From the NCBI GenBank assembly GCA_002347645.1, contig DDYF01000021.1:14644-78643 (forward strand): a DNA stretch of 64,000 nucleotides. Reading direction: 5' to 3'. A program made the translations under genes and the position numbers. This DNA is from Thermoleophilia bacterium UBA2241 (GTDB lineage Bacteria; Actinomycetota; Thermoleophilia; UBA2241). Numbering within the stretch: position 1 is the stretch's first letter; each line of letters opens with the position of its first letter. Of the stretch, positions 34,175 to 43,132 are shown one piece after another. The notes below the pieces were generated by a model that searched no databases, had not been told where the DNA came from, and saw nothing but the letters and a program-made list of their open reading frames with translations.

Positions 34175-35724
34175 GCTCAGACGCCACAGGTGAAGACGGC
34201 CAAGTGACGGCTGAACAGGTTGCCTTCGGGAGCGGGATGGCGCCTGTCGCGCTTGAAGTCCATGACTTGACGAAGGCATACGGAGGAACGTTAGCTCTCG
34301 CGAATGTCGATTTCGAGGTAGCTGTCGGCGAGATCCACGGCCTCTGTGGTGAGAATGGCGCCGGGAAGTCCACGTTCGTCCGCCAAGTCGCCGGTATCGA
34401 GAAGCCGGATCGCGGCGAGATCAACCTGTTCGGCACCAAGATGCCCCGCCGCTACGGTCAAGTAGATGCGGCCCGTCAGGGGTGCTCCTTCATCCACCAA
34501 GATCTTGGCCTCGTTCCATCCCTCTCAGTAGCCGACAACATCGCCCTAACAGTGGGCTATGCGGTGCGGAGGGGTTTCATCGACAAGGCCCAGACCGAGA
34601 CCCTGGCGGAACAAGCCCTGGAGAGGCTCGGCTTGGCAATCAACCCAAGGAAGATGGTCCAGGAGTTGCCTCTGGCGGAGCGGGCACAGGTGGCGATTGC
34701 ACGGGCTATCGCCCAGGATGCCCGGCTCATCTTTCTGGACGAACCAACGGCGAGTTTGCAGGCACGCGAGGCGAAGGCCCTCTTCGTAACGCTTGAGCAG
34801 CTTCGAAACCATCAGGTGGCATGCGTACTGATCACGCACCGCATCGACGAGATCCTCGCGTGGTGCGATCGGGTGACCGTCTTGCGTGACGGTCGGAATG
34901 TGACCACAGTGCAGACGTCGTCGCTGACCCGCGAGCATCTTATCTCGCTCATGCTCGGACGAGATGCTGACGAAGTGGACAGCGCTCCTACTCACGGCAC
35001 GGGCGACGTCGTACTGACGGTCGATGGGTTGCGGAGTGACTTTGTGGGGCCGGTGAGTTTCCAGGTGCGGGCCGGGGAGATCGTCGGAATCACAGGACTC
35101 GCTGATGCCGGTCACCTCGAGTTGGCCGGCGCTCTGTTCGGCCTCAGTGCGCTATCTGAAGGCACCATGCAGCTGGATCAGCAGACCTACTCACCTCACT
35201 CTCCTCGCGACGCCGTGCTCCGAGGAGTGAGTTTCGTCCCAGCGGATCGAGTCGGGGAGGGCATAGCCGCCGAGATGACAGTTCGCGAGAACGTGTTCAT
35301 GAACCCGCGTGCACGAGCACTAAGCGGGGTGACGACCAGGGACGAGACGAGGATCCTTCGCCCTATCCTCAACCAGTTCGACGTGCGGCCCCCCGACCCC
35401 AATCGTCCGCTGTCCACGTTCTCCGGCGGGAACCAGCAGAAGGTGGTACTCGCCAAATGGATGTGGAAGTTGCCCCGCCTGATGATCCTCTGCGAACCGA
35501 CTGCGGGTGTTGATGCAGGAGCAAAGATTGAGATCTACCGACGGCTACGAGACACGTGCAGTAGAGAGGGCCTCGCAGTGATCGTGGCCAGCTCGGACTA
35601 CCAGGAGATCGCTGAGCTCTGCACGCGCGCGCTCATCCTGTGGAGGGGGCACTTGATCAGGAACATGGCGGAGACTGAGCTGAGCACCGAGAGCGTTACG
35701 GAGGCGGTCTACCACGGCCATTGA
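34171..35724 (+). CDS. ribose/sugar-type ABC transporter ATP-binding protein (two ATPase domains)
   Basis: The GTG at 34171 overlaps the upstream stop. The 517-residue protein has two tandem ATPase domains as in RbsA: the first with Walker A GENGAGKST, a diverged signature LPLAERAQV and Walker B LIFLDEPTAS; the second with the degenerate Walker A (GLADAGHLEL) usual in the family, signature FSGGNQQKVVLAKW and LMILCEPTAGVD. It pairs with the permease at 35756 and the binding protein at 38309. Such CUT2 transporters import pentoses, nucleosides or autoinducers. The peptidase/amidohydrolase context suggests a nitrogen-containing ligand. Confidence 0.9.
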   Translation: MSSDATGEDGQVTAEQVAFGSGMAPVALEVHDLTKAYGGTLALANVDFEVAVGEIHGLCGENGAGKSTFVRQVAGIEKPDRGEINLFGTKMPRRYGQVDAARQGCSFIHQDLGLVPSLSVADNIALTVGYAVRRGFIDKAQTETLAEQALERLGLAINPRKMVQELPLAERAQVAIARAIAQDARLIFLDEPTASLQAREAKALFVTLEQLRNHQVACVLITHRIDEILAWCDRVTVLRDGRNVTTVQTSSLTREHLISLMLGRDADEVDSAPTHGTGDVVLTVDGLRSDFVGPVSFQVRAGEIVGITGLADAGHLELAGALFGLSALSEGTMQLDQQTYSPHSPRDAVLRGVSFVPADRVGEGIAAEMTVRENVFMNPRARALSGVTTRDETRILRPILNQFDVRPPDPNRPLSTFSGGNQQKVVLAKWMWKLPRLMILCEPTAGVDAGAKIEIYRRLRDTCSREGLAVIVASSDYQEIAELCTRALILWRGHLIRNMAETELSTESVTEAVYHGH

Positions 35725-35755
35725 GGCGCCGATCGATCTGGGAGGGAACAGCGCG

Positions 35756-36820
35756 ATGGCAGAACGCAACGCGGATGGGGCCATAGTGAGCCACCCTGGC
35801 GACGCGTCTGGTCGCGAACGAGGCAGACGTGGTCTGTCAGTCACGACTGAGCTCGCTCGCTTCGGCGTCCCTGTTCTACTAATCCTGCTAATCATCGTGT
35901 TCTCGTCGCTCAGCCCAGATGCGTTCTTCACGCTCGACAACCTGAAGGCCACGCTCGCAACGCAGTCAGTGCTCGTCCTCCTCGCCCTCGCCGCGATGGT
36001 GCCGTTCGTTGTCGGGGAATTCGACCTATCTCCAGCCGCAAACGCGAGTCTCGCAAACGTGGTCTGTGCGGGATTCATCATCAACCAAGGGGGCTCCACC
36101 TGGCTTGCTATAGTGCTGGCGTTGCTGGCCTCGACGATCGTGGGCTTCGCGAACGGCCTCGTCGTCGTCAAGCTTCGAGTGCCGGCGCTGATTGCGACAT
36201 TGGCTATGGCAACCGTGCTTGAGGGCGTTCAACTGCTGTACACGGGCGGCGGGCAGATTCTTGGTGCCCCAGAGAGCCTGACCCAAATCGCACGCAGCGA
36301 AGTCCTCTACCTGCCTGCTGCGGTGGTGTATGCGGCTGCGGTCGCCGTTGTTGCCTACGTCGTCCTTGACCGGCGTGTCGTGGGCCGCCGGCTCTACGCT
36401 GTGGGTGGCAATCGACGAGCTGCCGAGCTCAGCGGCGTGCCAGTTCAACGCTATGTAGTCGGGGCTTTCACGGGGGCGGGAGTCCTAGCCGGGATCGGCG
36501 GAGTCATCCTTGCCTCGCGGCTTGGGAACGCTACTGTCGGCTCTGCGGACAGTCTGCTTCTCTCAATGTTTGCCGCCGTGTTCTTGGGAGCCACCACGAT
36601 TACGCCCGGGAGGTACAACGTGCCCGGCACCGTCGTGGCCGTCCTCTTTCTGGCTGTGGCGTTATCGGGCATGCAGTACCTCGGAGCCCCGGTGTGGTCG
36701 CAGCCGCTCTTCAATGGCTTGGTCCTCATCGCTGCCGTGTCGCTGTCCGCTTGGATGGCAAGACGAAACGCTGCGGCCGCTCGTAAAGAGCAGTTGGAGC
36801 TGCTATCGGCCGACGAGTGA
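35756..36820 (+). CDS. ribose-type ABC transporter permease (RbsC-like)
   Basis: The 354-residue protein has a 35-residue polar N-terminus and about ten membrane helices (FGVPVLLILLIIVFSSLSPDAFFTLDNLKATLATQSVLVLLALAAMVPFVVG). It contains the BPD_transp_2 features GEFDLSPAA, GFANGLVVVKLRVPALIATLAMATVLEGV and YAVGGNRRAAELSGVPVQRY, the loop that contacts the ATPase. It starts 32 bases after the ATPase stop with GGGAGGGAA upstream, in the same operon. Confidence 0.9.
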   Translation: MAERNADGAIVSHPGDASGRERGRRGLSVTTELARFGVPVLLILLIIVFSSLSPDAFFTLDNLKATLATQSVLVLLALAAMVPFVVGEFDLSPAANASLANVVCAGFIINQGGSTWLAIVLALLASTIVGFANGLVVVKLRVPALIATLAMATVLEGVQLLYTGGGQILGAPESLTQIARSEVLYLPAAVVYAAAVAVVAYVVLDRRVVGRRLYAVGGNRRAAELSGVPVQRYVVGAFTGAGVLAGIGGVILASRLGNATVGSADSLLLSMFAAVFLGATTITPGRYNVPGTVVAVLFLAVALSGMQYLGAPVWSQPLFNGLVLIAAVSLSAWMARRNAAAARKEQLELLSADE

Positions 36821-36888
36821 ATCGGCCCCGTCTACCCCCTAATGGCCCTAATGGGAATCAGAATCCCACGCGACGAGAGGGTGTAACC

Positions 36889-38234
36889 ATGGGCAGCAGA
36901 ATCGTCTTCGCCAACGGCCAGCTGATTGACGGAAGCGGCGGACCGCCTCGCCACGCCGTGACACTCGTCGTCGAGAGCGACACTATCTCCGATGTGTCCG
37001 AGCAACCATATGACGGCTCAGACTGCCTCCTCTTCGACCTTGAAGGGAAGGTGATCATGCCGGGCCTTGTGGACTGCCATGAACACGCGAACCAGTGGGT
37101 CATGTGGCCGGTGCTCCAGCCGTCGTTGTCGGCGGGAGACATGGCCTGTCTGGCGGTCGCGTATCTGGGTGCATGCCTCGAGGTCGGCATCACAGCGCTG
37201 TGCGACATGGGGGGGCTGGAGGCGGGCTTCGTTCGCGGGATTGACCAGGGTTTGATTCGCGGTCCTCGCACTCAGACCAGCGTGCAGTTCGCTCATCCCA
37301 CCGCTGGTCTGACTGACTCCTGGGGGGGGTCACCCAGATGGGGTCGACTGTGGCGGTAGCTGGCGTTCCTTCAAGCCGAGCCGATGGACCCTGGGAGTGG
37401 CGCAAGAAGGTGCGCGAGCTCATTCATTATGGAGCTCAGTTCATCAAGATCGCGAACGACACCGTAGGTGTCTATCCCGCCGTCAATCCAGACCGACCGC
37501 TCTTCACGCGCGAGGAACTCGAGGCCGTGGTAGATGAGGCGCACCGTGCAGGATTGCGCGTCTCCTGTCACTGCGAGGGGAGCGACGGTCGTTCGGTCAC
37601 CGAGGCAGTCGAGGCGGGAGTGGACACAATTGAGCACGGGATCACCATTCCCGAAGACACCGTCAAGATGATGGCTGCGCGTGGGACCTACTACGTCCCG
37701 ACGCTGGCCAATACTCGTGCCCACGCGGATGGCTGGTTCGCGGACGCGTTCGGCAGCAGCGAGTCGTATCTAGAGAACGCGCGCCGGGCGGATGCCATGC
37801 ACGCTCACACCCTCGCACTGTGCCTGGAACACGGTGTGAAGGTGGCCATGGGGAGCGACTTGGTCTGCGGCATGGCGAATGGCGTCTATGAACTGGACTA
37901 CCTGGTGGAGTACGGCATGTCGCCTTTCGAGGCGCTGATTGCCGCAACGCGTACTGGTGCCGAGTTGATGGGTCTTGAAGGGAGCATCGGAACACTGGAG
38001 GTCGGCAAGCAAGCTGACTTGCTTATTGTGGACGGCGACCCTCTCTCAGATGTCGGGGTGCTTCATGACCTTGACAAGTTGTCCCTTGTGATGCTTGCCG
38101 GTCAACCAGTCGCGGGTTCGATGCAGAAGCAGTTCCCTTGGCGCAATCCCGGATGGCCCAAGGGCTACCACCCAAACACGACGCCGTTCACCGGAGGAGG
38201 GAGACCGCGCGTGGCAGTGACCGATGAAGGCTAG
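36889..38234 (+). pseudogene. metal-dependent amidohydrolase, frameshifted at a G8 run
   Basis: The ATG at 36889 follows GAGAGGG. The first frame covers 36889-37359 and the rest of the protein continues in another frame from before 37338 to 38234. The break is at the eight-G run at 37322-37329: nine or six Gs would restore one frame of about 448 codons. The joined protein is a complete imidazolonepropionase-like amidohydrolase: metal motif H64-x-H66 (VDCHEHAN), a candidate metal-bridging Lys (QFIKIAND), SCHCEGS, IEHGITIP and the Asp in MGSDLVCG. It probably hydrolyses a cyclic amide or lactam. A sequencing error, true mutation, phase variation and slippage all remain possible. The stop is TAG. 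Confidence 0.8.
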
Positions 38235-38308
38235 GCAGGTACGTCGATGATGAGGCTGACTTGCGGCCCAAACCAGCCGGACTGCACTCCAATCGGTACT
38301 CGGGGGTA

Positions 38309-39577
38309 ATGGTGATGATTTTGAAACGACATCTGGCGCTCTTCTTGGCCTTCGCCATCGCGATTTGCGTCTTGGCCACCCTGCCGGGATGTGGTGGTGA
38401 CGATGACGAGAGCAGTGAGGCTGCTTCGCCAACGGCGGTGAATACCGATCTTCTCGGACAATCGCAGGCAGTCATTGACATGGCCAAGAGCGGCTCCGTC
38501 TACTCGACGGTGGCCACCGGCGAGATTGCCGACATCAAGGCCCTTAGTCCTGACGTCCTTCCGCCAGGCGCGGTTGAGGCGTCATCCGTCACCAAAGTAC
38601 GGCTAGCCTACGTCAATCCATGGCCAACCGACTTCACTCGATTCAACGTGGCTTTCGTCAAAGGCATCTGCAATTCCCTCGGGTGGGACTTCAAGTACTT
38701 CTCCTCCAAGGAGGGGACGGTCGACCAGGTTCAGAGTGCCTTCGATGCGGCCATCATCAGCGACCCGGATGTGATCTTTGGTGCCTACTTGCCCGGTTCG
38801 TGGCTTGGCGATCAGCTCGAGAAGACTCGCAGCAAGGGAATCCTCACCGTGAACGTCCAAGCGGACGAGACGACCGGGCAAGGGTTCGACATCTACATCG
38901 GCTGGCCCACCGAGCTCGAGAATCAACTTGTTCTTCACTACATCTACACGCAGGAGCAAGGCCAAGAGGCAGAGGTGTTGAGCATCTGGGAAGCGGCGTA
39001 CCCTGCTTACTCCATTCCGGGATCGCAGGAACTCGCCGAGCAGATGAACATCAACATGGAAATGGTCAAGTCGGACACGGCCACCATGTTCGACCCCGTC
39101 AAGACCGAACAGCTCGTTACGGCAGAGATCTCAAGAAGGCCCGACCTCGACTACGTGAATTGGGAGACAGACAACATGTCTGCGGACGCGGCCTTGTCCG
39201 CGGTGCGTTCGTCCGGGAGACTGGTGACAACCGAGGATAGCCCGTCCGACGGCATTGTCTTCTTCACCAAAGACGGGTACCCCGTGGGATTCTCCATGCT
39301 GCAGCGAGGCGAGACTCCGTTCTATGTAGGATTGCCTGCAGAGTGGGCTTATCTGGCAGCCTTCGATCAGACGCTGCGCAAGCTGGGCGGTGGCACCGTC
39401 GCCGAGGGCGACTTCGCGTATGGCTACATCGCGAACACGTGGTATCCGGAGGATGTGCAGCCACTGGATGTGAGCGACTGGAACGCGATTCTCCAGTTCA
39501 ATCTCTCGAGGTACGACTTCTTTGAGCTCTTCGAGGCGCTCTGGGGAGTCACACTCCCTCGGGATTATCCGTATTGA
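38309..39577 (+). CDS. sugar-type ABC transporter substrate-binding lipoprotein (RbsB-like)
   Basis: Starting at the ATG at 38309 (a second ATG at 38315 is equally possible), the 422-residue protein has a lipoprotein signal ending LATLPGC (lipidated Cys28), an acidic linker and a periplasmic-binding type 1 fold (VRLAYVNPWPTDFTRFNVAFVKGICNSLGWDFKYFSS; DPDVIFGAYLPGSWLGDQLEKTRSKGILTVNV). It supplies the transporter at 34171 and 35756. It is longer than RbsB and ends with an unusual aromatic-rich segment. The gene lies downstream of the broken amidohydrolase. Confidence 0.8.
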   Translation: MVMILKRHLALFLAFAIAICVLATLPGCGGDDDESSEAASPTAVNTDLLGQSQAVIDMAKSGSVYSTVATGEIADIKALSPDVLPPGAVEASSVTKVRLAYVNPWPTDFTRFNVAFVKGICNSLGWDFKYFSSKEGTVDQVQSAFDAAIISDPDVIFGAYLPGSWLGDQLEKTRSKGILTVNVQADETTGQGFDIYIGWPTELENQLVLHYIYTQEQGQEAEVLSIWEAAYPAYSIPGSQELAEQMNINMEMVKSDTATMFDPVKTEQLVTAEISRRPDLDYVNWETDNMSADAALSAVRSSGRLVTTEDSPSDGIVFFTKDGYPVGFSMLQRGETPFYVGLPAEWAYLAAFDQTLRKLGGGTVAEGDFAYGYIANTWYPEDVQPLDVSDWNAILQFNLSRYDFFELFEALWGVTLPRDYPY

Positions 39578-39863
39578 GTCAAGAAGACGGGCTGTACTCC
39601 TGACGGCTGACCATGACCAGTCGAGGTCCTGATGGACGATGGACCGACACCTTGGCGGCGACAAGCTAGGGTGCGCGGTTGCGCAGTGTTCCGGCCCTGG
39701 TTGACGCGAAGAACGGATGAAGCGGTGATTAGCAGTGCAGCAGCAGTCGCAGTGAGGCTTTCGGTCGTGGGTTGAGGTTACGCGGCTCCCGCCCCGCTCT
39801 TGATGACGCGTGGTTGGTCCATACTTGATTGTCAAGGAATGTGCGAAAGGGGCAACTGACGAT
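39578..39863. other. 286-bp non-coding gap between binding protein and its regulator
   Basis: No gene is supported here. The gap contains a candidate operator at 39824-39836 and a possible start region for the regulator. No clear terminator with a T run was seen after the binding-protein stop. Confidence 0.4.
39824..39836. promoter_or_regulatory. candidate GntR operator CTTGA-TTG-TCAAG
   Basis: A perfect 5-bp-arm palindrome with a 3-bp centre, the geometry of FadR-type sites, lies 27 bases before the regulator's ATG. Autoregulation is inferred. Confidence 0.4.
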
Positions 39864-40721
39864 ATGGCTGGCCGCACGCACGGTAGCGCCGTGACTCGCC
39901 AAGATAGGCCCACGACCAGGGGGGCAGCAGTTGACATCCGCCCAGATGCTCTGTTTGCCCCCCCCGGGGCCCCGCTGGTTGACGCGCTCTTGCGGCCTCT
40001 ATCGACGAAGAACCTAGCGGAACGCATCTCCGATCGGTTCGTCACGGCATTCGCCTTGGGAGAGTTCGTCCCCGGTCAGCGTTTGCCTAGCGCTCGAGAT
40101 CTCGCCGGCAAACTGCAAGTTAGTCGGACCTCTGTGAGAGAAGCGATACAACGTCTGGAGGCTGGGGGATTCGTCACTGTCAGGCGCGGAAGGAACGGCG
40201 GCGCCTTCGTTGTTGCAGATTGGCTTCCCGAATCCGCCGATATGATTCGGAGAGTCCTGCTGCCCCAGTGGGAGCAGTTTGAGCATCTGCTCGAGTTTCG
40301 TCAGTTGATGGAGCAGCAGATCGCTAGGACTGCAGCCAGTCGACGGGAGGAAGCCGATATCAGCGCGATGGAGGACGCCGTGACCGCCTTCGCCCAGGCC
40401 GGCGACGATCGCGAAGCCTCTCGAGCTGCGGACGAGCGACTTCACGCCGCTGTGGCTCGAGCGACTCAGAACATATACCTAGCGGACCTCAGTCGTCGAC
40501 TCCGCTCCGCAGTCACTCTGGGGTTTGGGGCTGAGCCCTACACAGCTGAGGTGCGGCAAACGGCCATTCAGCAGCACCCACAACTTGTGAGGGCTATCAG
40601 GGACGAAGAGCAAGAGGAGGCGGCGTCGCTTGCCGCCGAGCATTTCTCGCTGACAACCAACTTCATGCTTGAGGAACTCGTGGCCCGCATTCGGGACTCA
40701 CGGCCTAGTGAGGGATTCTGA
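39864..40721 (+). CDS. FadR-type GntR family transcriptional regulator of the lower-GC block
   Basis: Starting at the ATG at 39864, the 285-residue protein has a winged helix (NLAERISDRFVTAFALGEFVPGQRLPSARDLAGKLQVSRTSVREAIQRLEAGGFVTVRRGRNGG) and an FCD effector domain with the conserved helices ADERLHAAVARATQN and IQQHPQLVRAIRDEEQEEA, whose His residues bind metal in the family. The 46-residue N-terminal extension before the winged helix is unusual. The frame is open to 39810, but that part covers the candidate operator. It closes the acquired block and probably senses the imported compound. Confidence 0.85.
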   Translation: MAGRTHGSAVTRQDRPTTRGAAVDIRPDALFAPPGAPLVDALLRPLSTKNLAERISDRFVTAFALGEFVPGQRLPSARDLAGKLQVSRTSVREAIQRLEAGGFVTVRRGRNGGAFVVADWLPESADMIRRVLLPQWEQFEHLLEFRQLMEQQIARTAASRREEADISAMEDAVTAFAQAGDDREASRAADERLHAAVARATQNIYLADLSRRLRSAVTLGFGAEPYTAEVRQTAIQQHPQLVRAIRDEEQEEAASLAAEHFSLTTNFMLEELVARIRDSRPSEGF

Positions 40722-40817
40722 CCGCCGGACCCGCCAGTTTGGCCGCCCAAGCGGTCCTCGCACTGATTGCCCTGCGCGAGGCGACAGTACCTGTAACCTA
40801 GCGTGCGGTGCGGTAAG

Positions 40818-41594
40818 CTACGGCCTACCCCGCACCTGCTCAGCGGCACGCGAGCGGAACGACAGCACCAGCGCCGTCCCGATCAGCACGCTGGCGATCG
40901 CCACCCACTGTGGTTGCGTGAGGCCCAGCGCGACCTCCTCGTTGCGGCGCCAGAACTCGATGATGAAGCGCTCCACGCCGGTGAGGACGAGCATCCAGCC
41001 GAAGGTCCACCAGCCTGACCTGTCTTTGCCTGCGAGACGCCACAACAGCCAGATGATGGGCGCCATCATGATGAGCTCGTAGACGGGTGTCGGGTGGACC
41101 TCGACGCCCGGCGGCGTCGGCACCGTGCCGTTGGGGTACCCCATCGCCCAGGGCAGGTCGCTCTCGGTGCCGTAGTCGCCGTCGCCGGAGAGCTGGCAGC
41201 CGATGCGCCCGATCGTGTAGCCAAGCGCCACCCCGGGGCCCATGGTGTTGGCGACGATCCCCACCGGGACGCGGCGCAGGAGGCACCAGACGACCACGGC
41301 GACGAAGCCGCCGATGAGCCCGCCGTACCACGTGAAGCCGTAGCCGGAGAAAAGGGCGTCGCGGAGGTCGTCGCTGACGCTGCTCCAGTGCTCGGCGAGG
41401 TAGTAGAGGCGGGCGCCGACGAAGCCCCCTATGCCGGCGGCGAAGATCAGTTCGAAGGCGAAGTCGGGGGTGACGCCCCGGCGGCGCAGCAGGGGCAGGA
41501 CGACGAACAGTCCGGGCACGATGAGCGCCAGCGCGGCCATGAGGCCGAAGCTATAGAGGGTGAAGTCGCCAATGTGGAAGAGCTCGGGGCACAT
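40818..41594 (-). CDS. lgt: prolipoprotein diacylglyceryl transferase
   Basis: The 258-residue membrane enzyme has seven hydrophobic segments, the N-terminal FHIGDFTLYSFGLM, the conserved YGGLIGGFVAV and the Lgt signature GRIGCQLSGDGDYG, followed by HPTPVYE. It transfers diacylglycerol from phosphatidylglycerol to the lipobox Cys of prolipoproteins, several of which are encoded in this window (16189, 38309). It follows the CapA-type gene by 22 bases on the same strand. The stop is TAG. Confidence 0.95.
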   Translation of the reverse strand: MCPELFHIGDFTLYSFGLMAALALIVPGLFVVLPLLRRRGVTPDFAFELIFAAGIGGFVGARLYYLAEHWSSVSDDLRDALFSGYGFTWYGGLIGGFVAVVVWCLLRRVPVGIVANTMGPGVALGYTIGRIGCQLSGDGDYGTESDLPWAMGYPNGTVPTPPGVEVHPTPVYELIMMAPIIWLLWRLAGKDRSGWWTFGWMLVLTGVERFIIEFWRRNEEVALGLTQPQWVAIASVLIGTALVLSFRSRAAEQVRGRP

Positions 41595-41616
41595 GATGTC
41601 GGACTGGCCGGGGGCC

Positions 41617-42924
41617 TCAGCGCTTCACGAGGACGTGGCCGAGGTCGTCCTTGATCGTCACCTTGGTGCCGAGGTTCGTCGAGTACGCCTTCACGCGGGC
41701 GAGGATCGTCGCGGCGCCGCCGTACGTCCGCTTGGGGCGCCCGTCGTAGGCGATCGTCACCGGGATGAGGTCGACCTCGATGCGCTTCGCCGAGAGTTCC
41801 GCGCGGACCAGCATAGTCTGCGCACACGAGCCGCTCTGGTGGTCGAAGACGAGGTTGCCGGTGCTCCAGGCGATGAAGCCGCCGTGATACGCCTGGACGC
41901 CTTGGAGAACGTGCGGGTGGTGCCCGATCACAAGGTCGGCCCCGGCGTCGATGACGGCCTTGCCCTCAGAGGACTCGAGGTAGCTCGGACCCGTCGTGAA
42001 CTCGTAGTTCCAGTGCCAGGCCACGACAACGTAGTCAGCCTTCGTGGCCGCTTTGCGGACGGCCTCCTTGACGGCGCCGACGTCGGAGCGCCCCGGCGAC
42101 GTGCCGGGGCTCGACGACGTCGCCGGGAAGCCGACCGGGAGGACGTCGGTGAAGCCCAGGAAGGCGACACGCACGCCGTCGACGGTGAAGAAGCGTGGCA
42201 GCCGGGCGGCCGCGAGGTCTTCGCCGGCGCCGCAGACCTTCAGGCCGGCCTTGCGCACGTGGCGGATGCTGTCCATGAGGCCGCTGTCGCCCTGGTCGCC
42301 GGCGTGGTTGTTGGCCATGGTCACGACGTCGATGCCGGAGTCGGCCATGGCCTTGGCCAGCCGCGGGTCGCCCTTGAAGACGACGTCCTTCCAGTACTGC
42401 GGGTCGCCGCCGCCGGTCAGTGGGGTCTCCAGGTTCACGAGCGCAAGGTCAGCTCGCTTCAGGATGCCGGCGATGCCCTTGAAGACGGCGTCGCCGCCCT
42501 GGTTGCCGATGATGGTGCGAATCGAGCGGTCGCCGATGACGTCGCCGCCGGCGACGATGGTGACGCTGGTCGCCGTGGGCTTGGGGGTCGGAGTGGGTGT
42601 CTCGGACGGGGAGGGCGGCGGCGTGTGTGTGACCTGACGCACCCGCGTGCCGTCAGCCGCCGCCTCACCGCGCCCGATCCCCGGAAGCACGCCCGCGACC
42701 GCAAGGCCGGCGAGGGCGCCGGCCAGGGCGACGACGGCGAGCAGCACATAAAGGGTGCGTTGGCCGCGGCGCCGCGGGCGTCGTGGCAGGCGCTGCGTCG
42801 GGCGCCGGTCACGAGGCGGCTGCGCCCCGCCGCCTGCCCCGCCGTGCAAGGGCACCGATACAGGCTCGCCTGACCCCGCTCGGTACGTCGTGTACGGCTT
42901 GCCCATGCGCGAAGGGGAGTCCAT
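41617..42924 (-). CDS. CapA family (PGA_cap) metallophosphatase-like surface protein
   Basis: The ATG at 42924 lies 9 bases after a TACCAT -10 box on this strand; the frame to 43008 begins upstream of that promoter and a second ATG is at 42906. The 435-residue protein has a basic, Arg-rich cytoplasmic start, one membrane anchor (LYVLLAVVALAGALAGLAVAGVLPG), a Pro/Thr linker and a PGA_cap domain (AGGDVIGDRSI, ALVNLETPL, MANNHAGDQGDSGL, WHWNYEF, GHHPHVLQGVQ, AWSTGNLVFD). The calcineurin-like metal residues are present. The family includes poly-gamma-glutamate capsule CapA, but no capBC genes are near, so the substrate is open. It is co-oriented with lgt. Confidence 0.85.
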   Translation of the reverse strand: MDSPSRMGKPYTTYRAGSGEPVSVPLHGGAGGGAQPPRDRRPTQRLPRRPRRRGQRTLYVLLAVVALAGALAGLAVAGVLPGIGRGEAAADGTRVRQVTHTPPPSPSETPTPTPKPTATSVTIVAGGDVIGDRSIRTIIGNQGGDAVFKGIAGILKRADLALVNLETPLTGGGDPQYWKDVVFKGDPRLAKAMADSGIDVVTMANNHAGDQGDSGLMDSIRHVRKAGLKVCGAGEDLAAARLPRFFTVDGVRVAFLGFTDVLPVGFPATSSSPGTSPGRSDVGAVKEAVRKAATKADYVVVAWHWNYEFTTGPSYLESSEGKAVIDAGADLVIGHHPHVLQGVQAYHGGFIAWSTGNLVFDHQSGSCAQTMLVRAELSAKRIEVDLIPVTIAYDGRPKRTYGGAATILARVKAYSTNLGTKVTIKDDLGHVLVKR

Positions 42925-43046
42925 GACTCCGCGATGGTACACGCACCCGCTGATACGGCCAAACGTGGGCCGCCCAACGGGAGGCTGACACGGCGAGTCG
43001 CCGCACATGGCTCACGGCGGGGGCCGCGCCTCGCCCGCGCGGGGGG

Positions 43047-43052
43047 TACAAT
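43047..43052 (+). promoter_or_regulatory. -10 box TACAAT just before a long 5' hairpin
   Basis: TACAAT ends six bases before the first base of the 22-bp inverted repeat at 43058, so the mRNA would begin almost exactly with that hairpin. No good -35 is visible. Confidence 0.4.
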
Positions 43053-43057
43053 GGCCG

Positions 43058-43105
43058 AGGAGGGCGCCGGCGGCCACCCGAACGGGTGGCCGCCGGCGCC
43101 CTCCT
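43058..43105 (+). promoter_or_regulatory. perfect 22-bp inverted repeat in the leader of the metallopeptidase gene
   Basis: Arms 43058-43079 and 43084-43105 are exact complements with loop GAAC. The element lies 27 bases before the ATG at 43133, with no T run after it, so it is more likely a 5' mRNA structure or attenuator than a terminator of the divergent CapA gene. Confidence 0.55.
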
Positions 43106-43132
43106 ACCGACGTCGTCGAACCGGGGCACTAG

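Noticed and set aside
32286..40817. Integrative element with att sites around the lower-GC block
   Set aside because: No integrase, transposase, tRNA target or flanking direct repeat was found; only the composition shift supports transfer.
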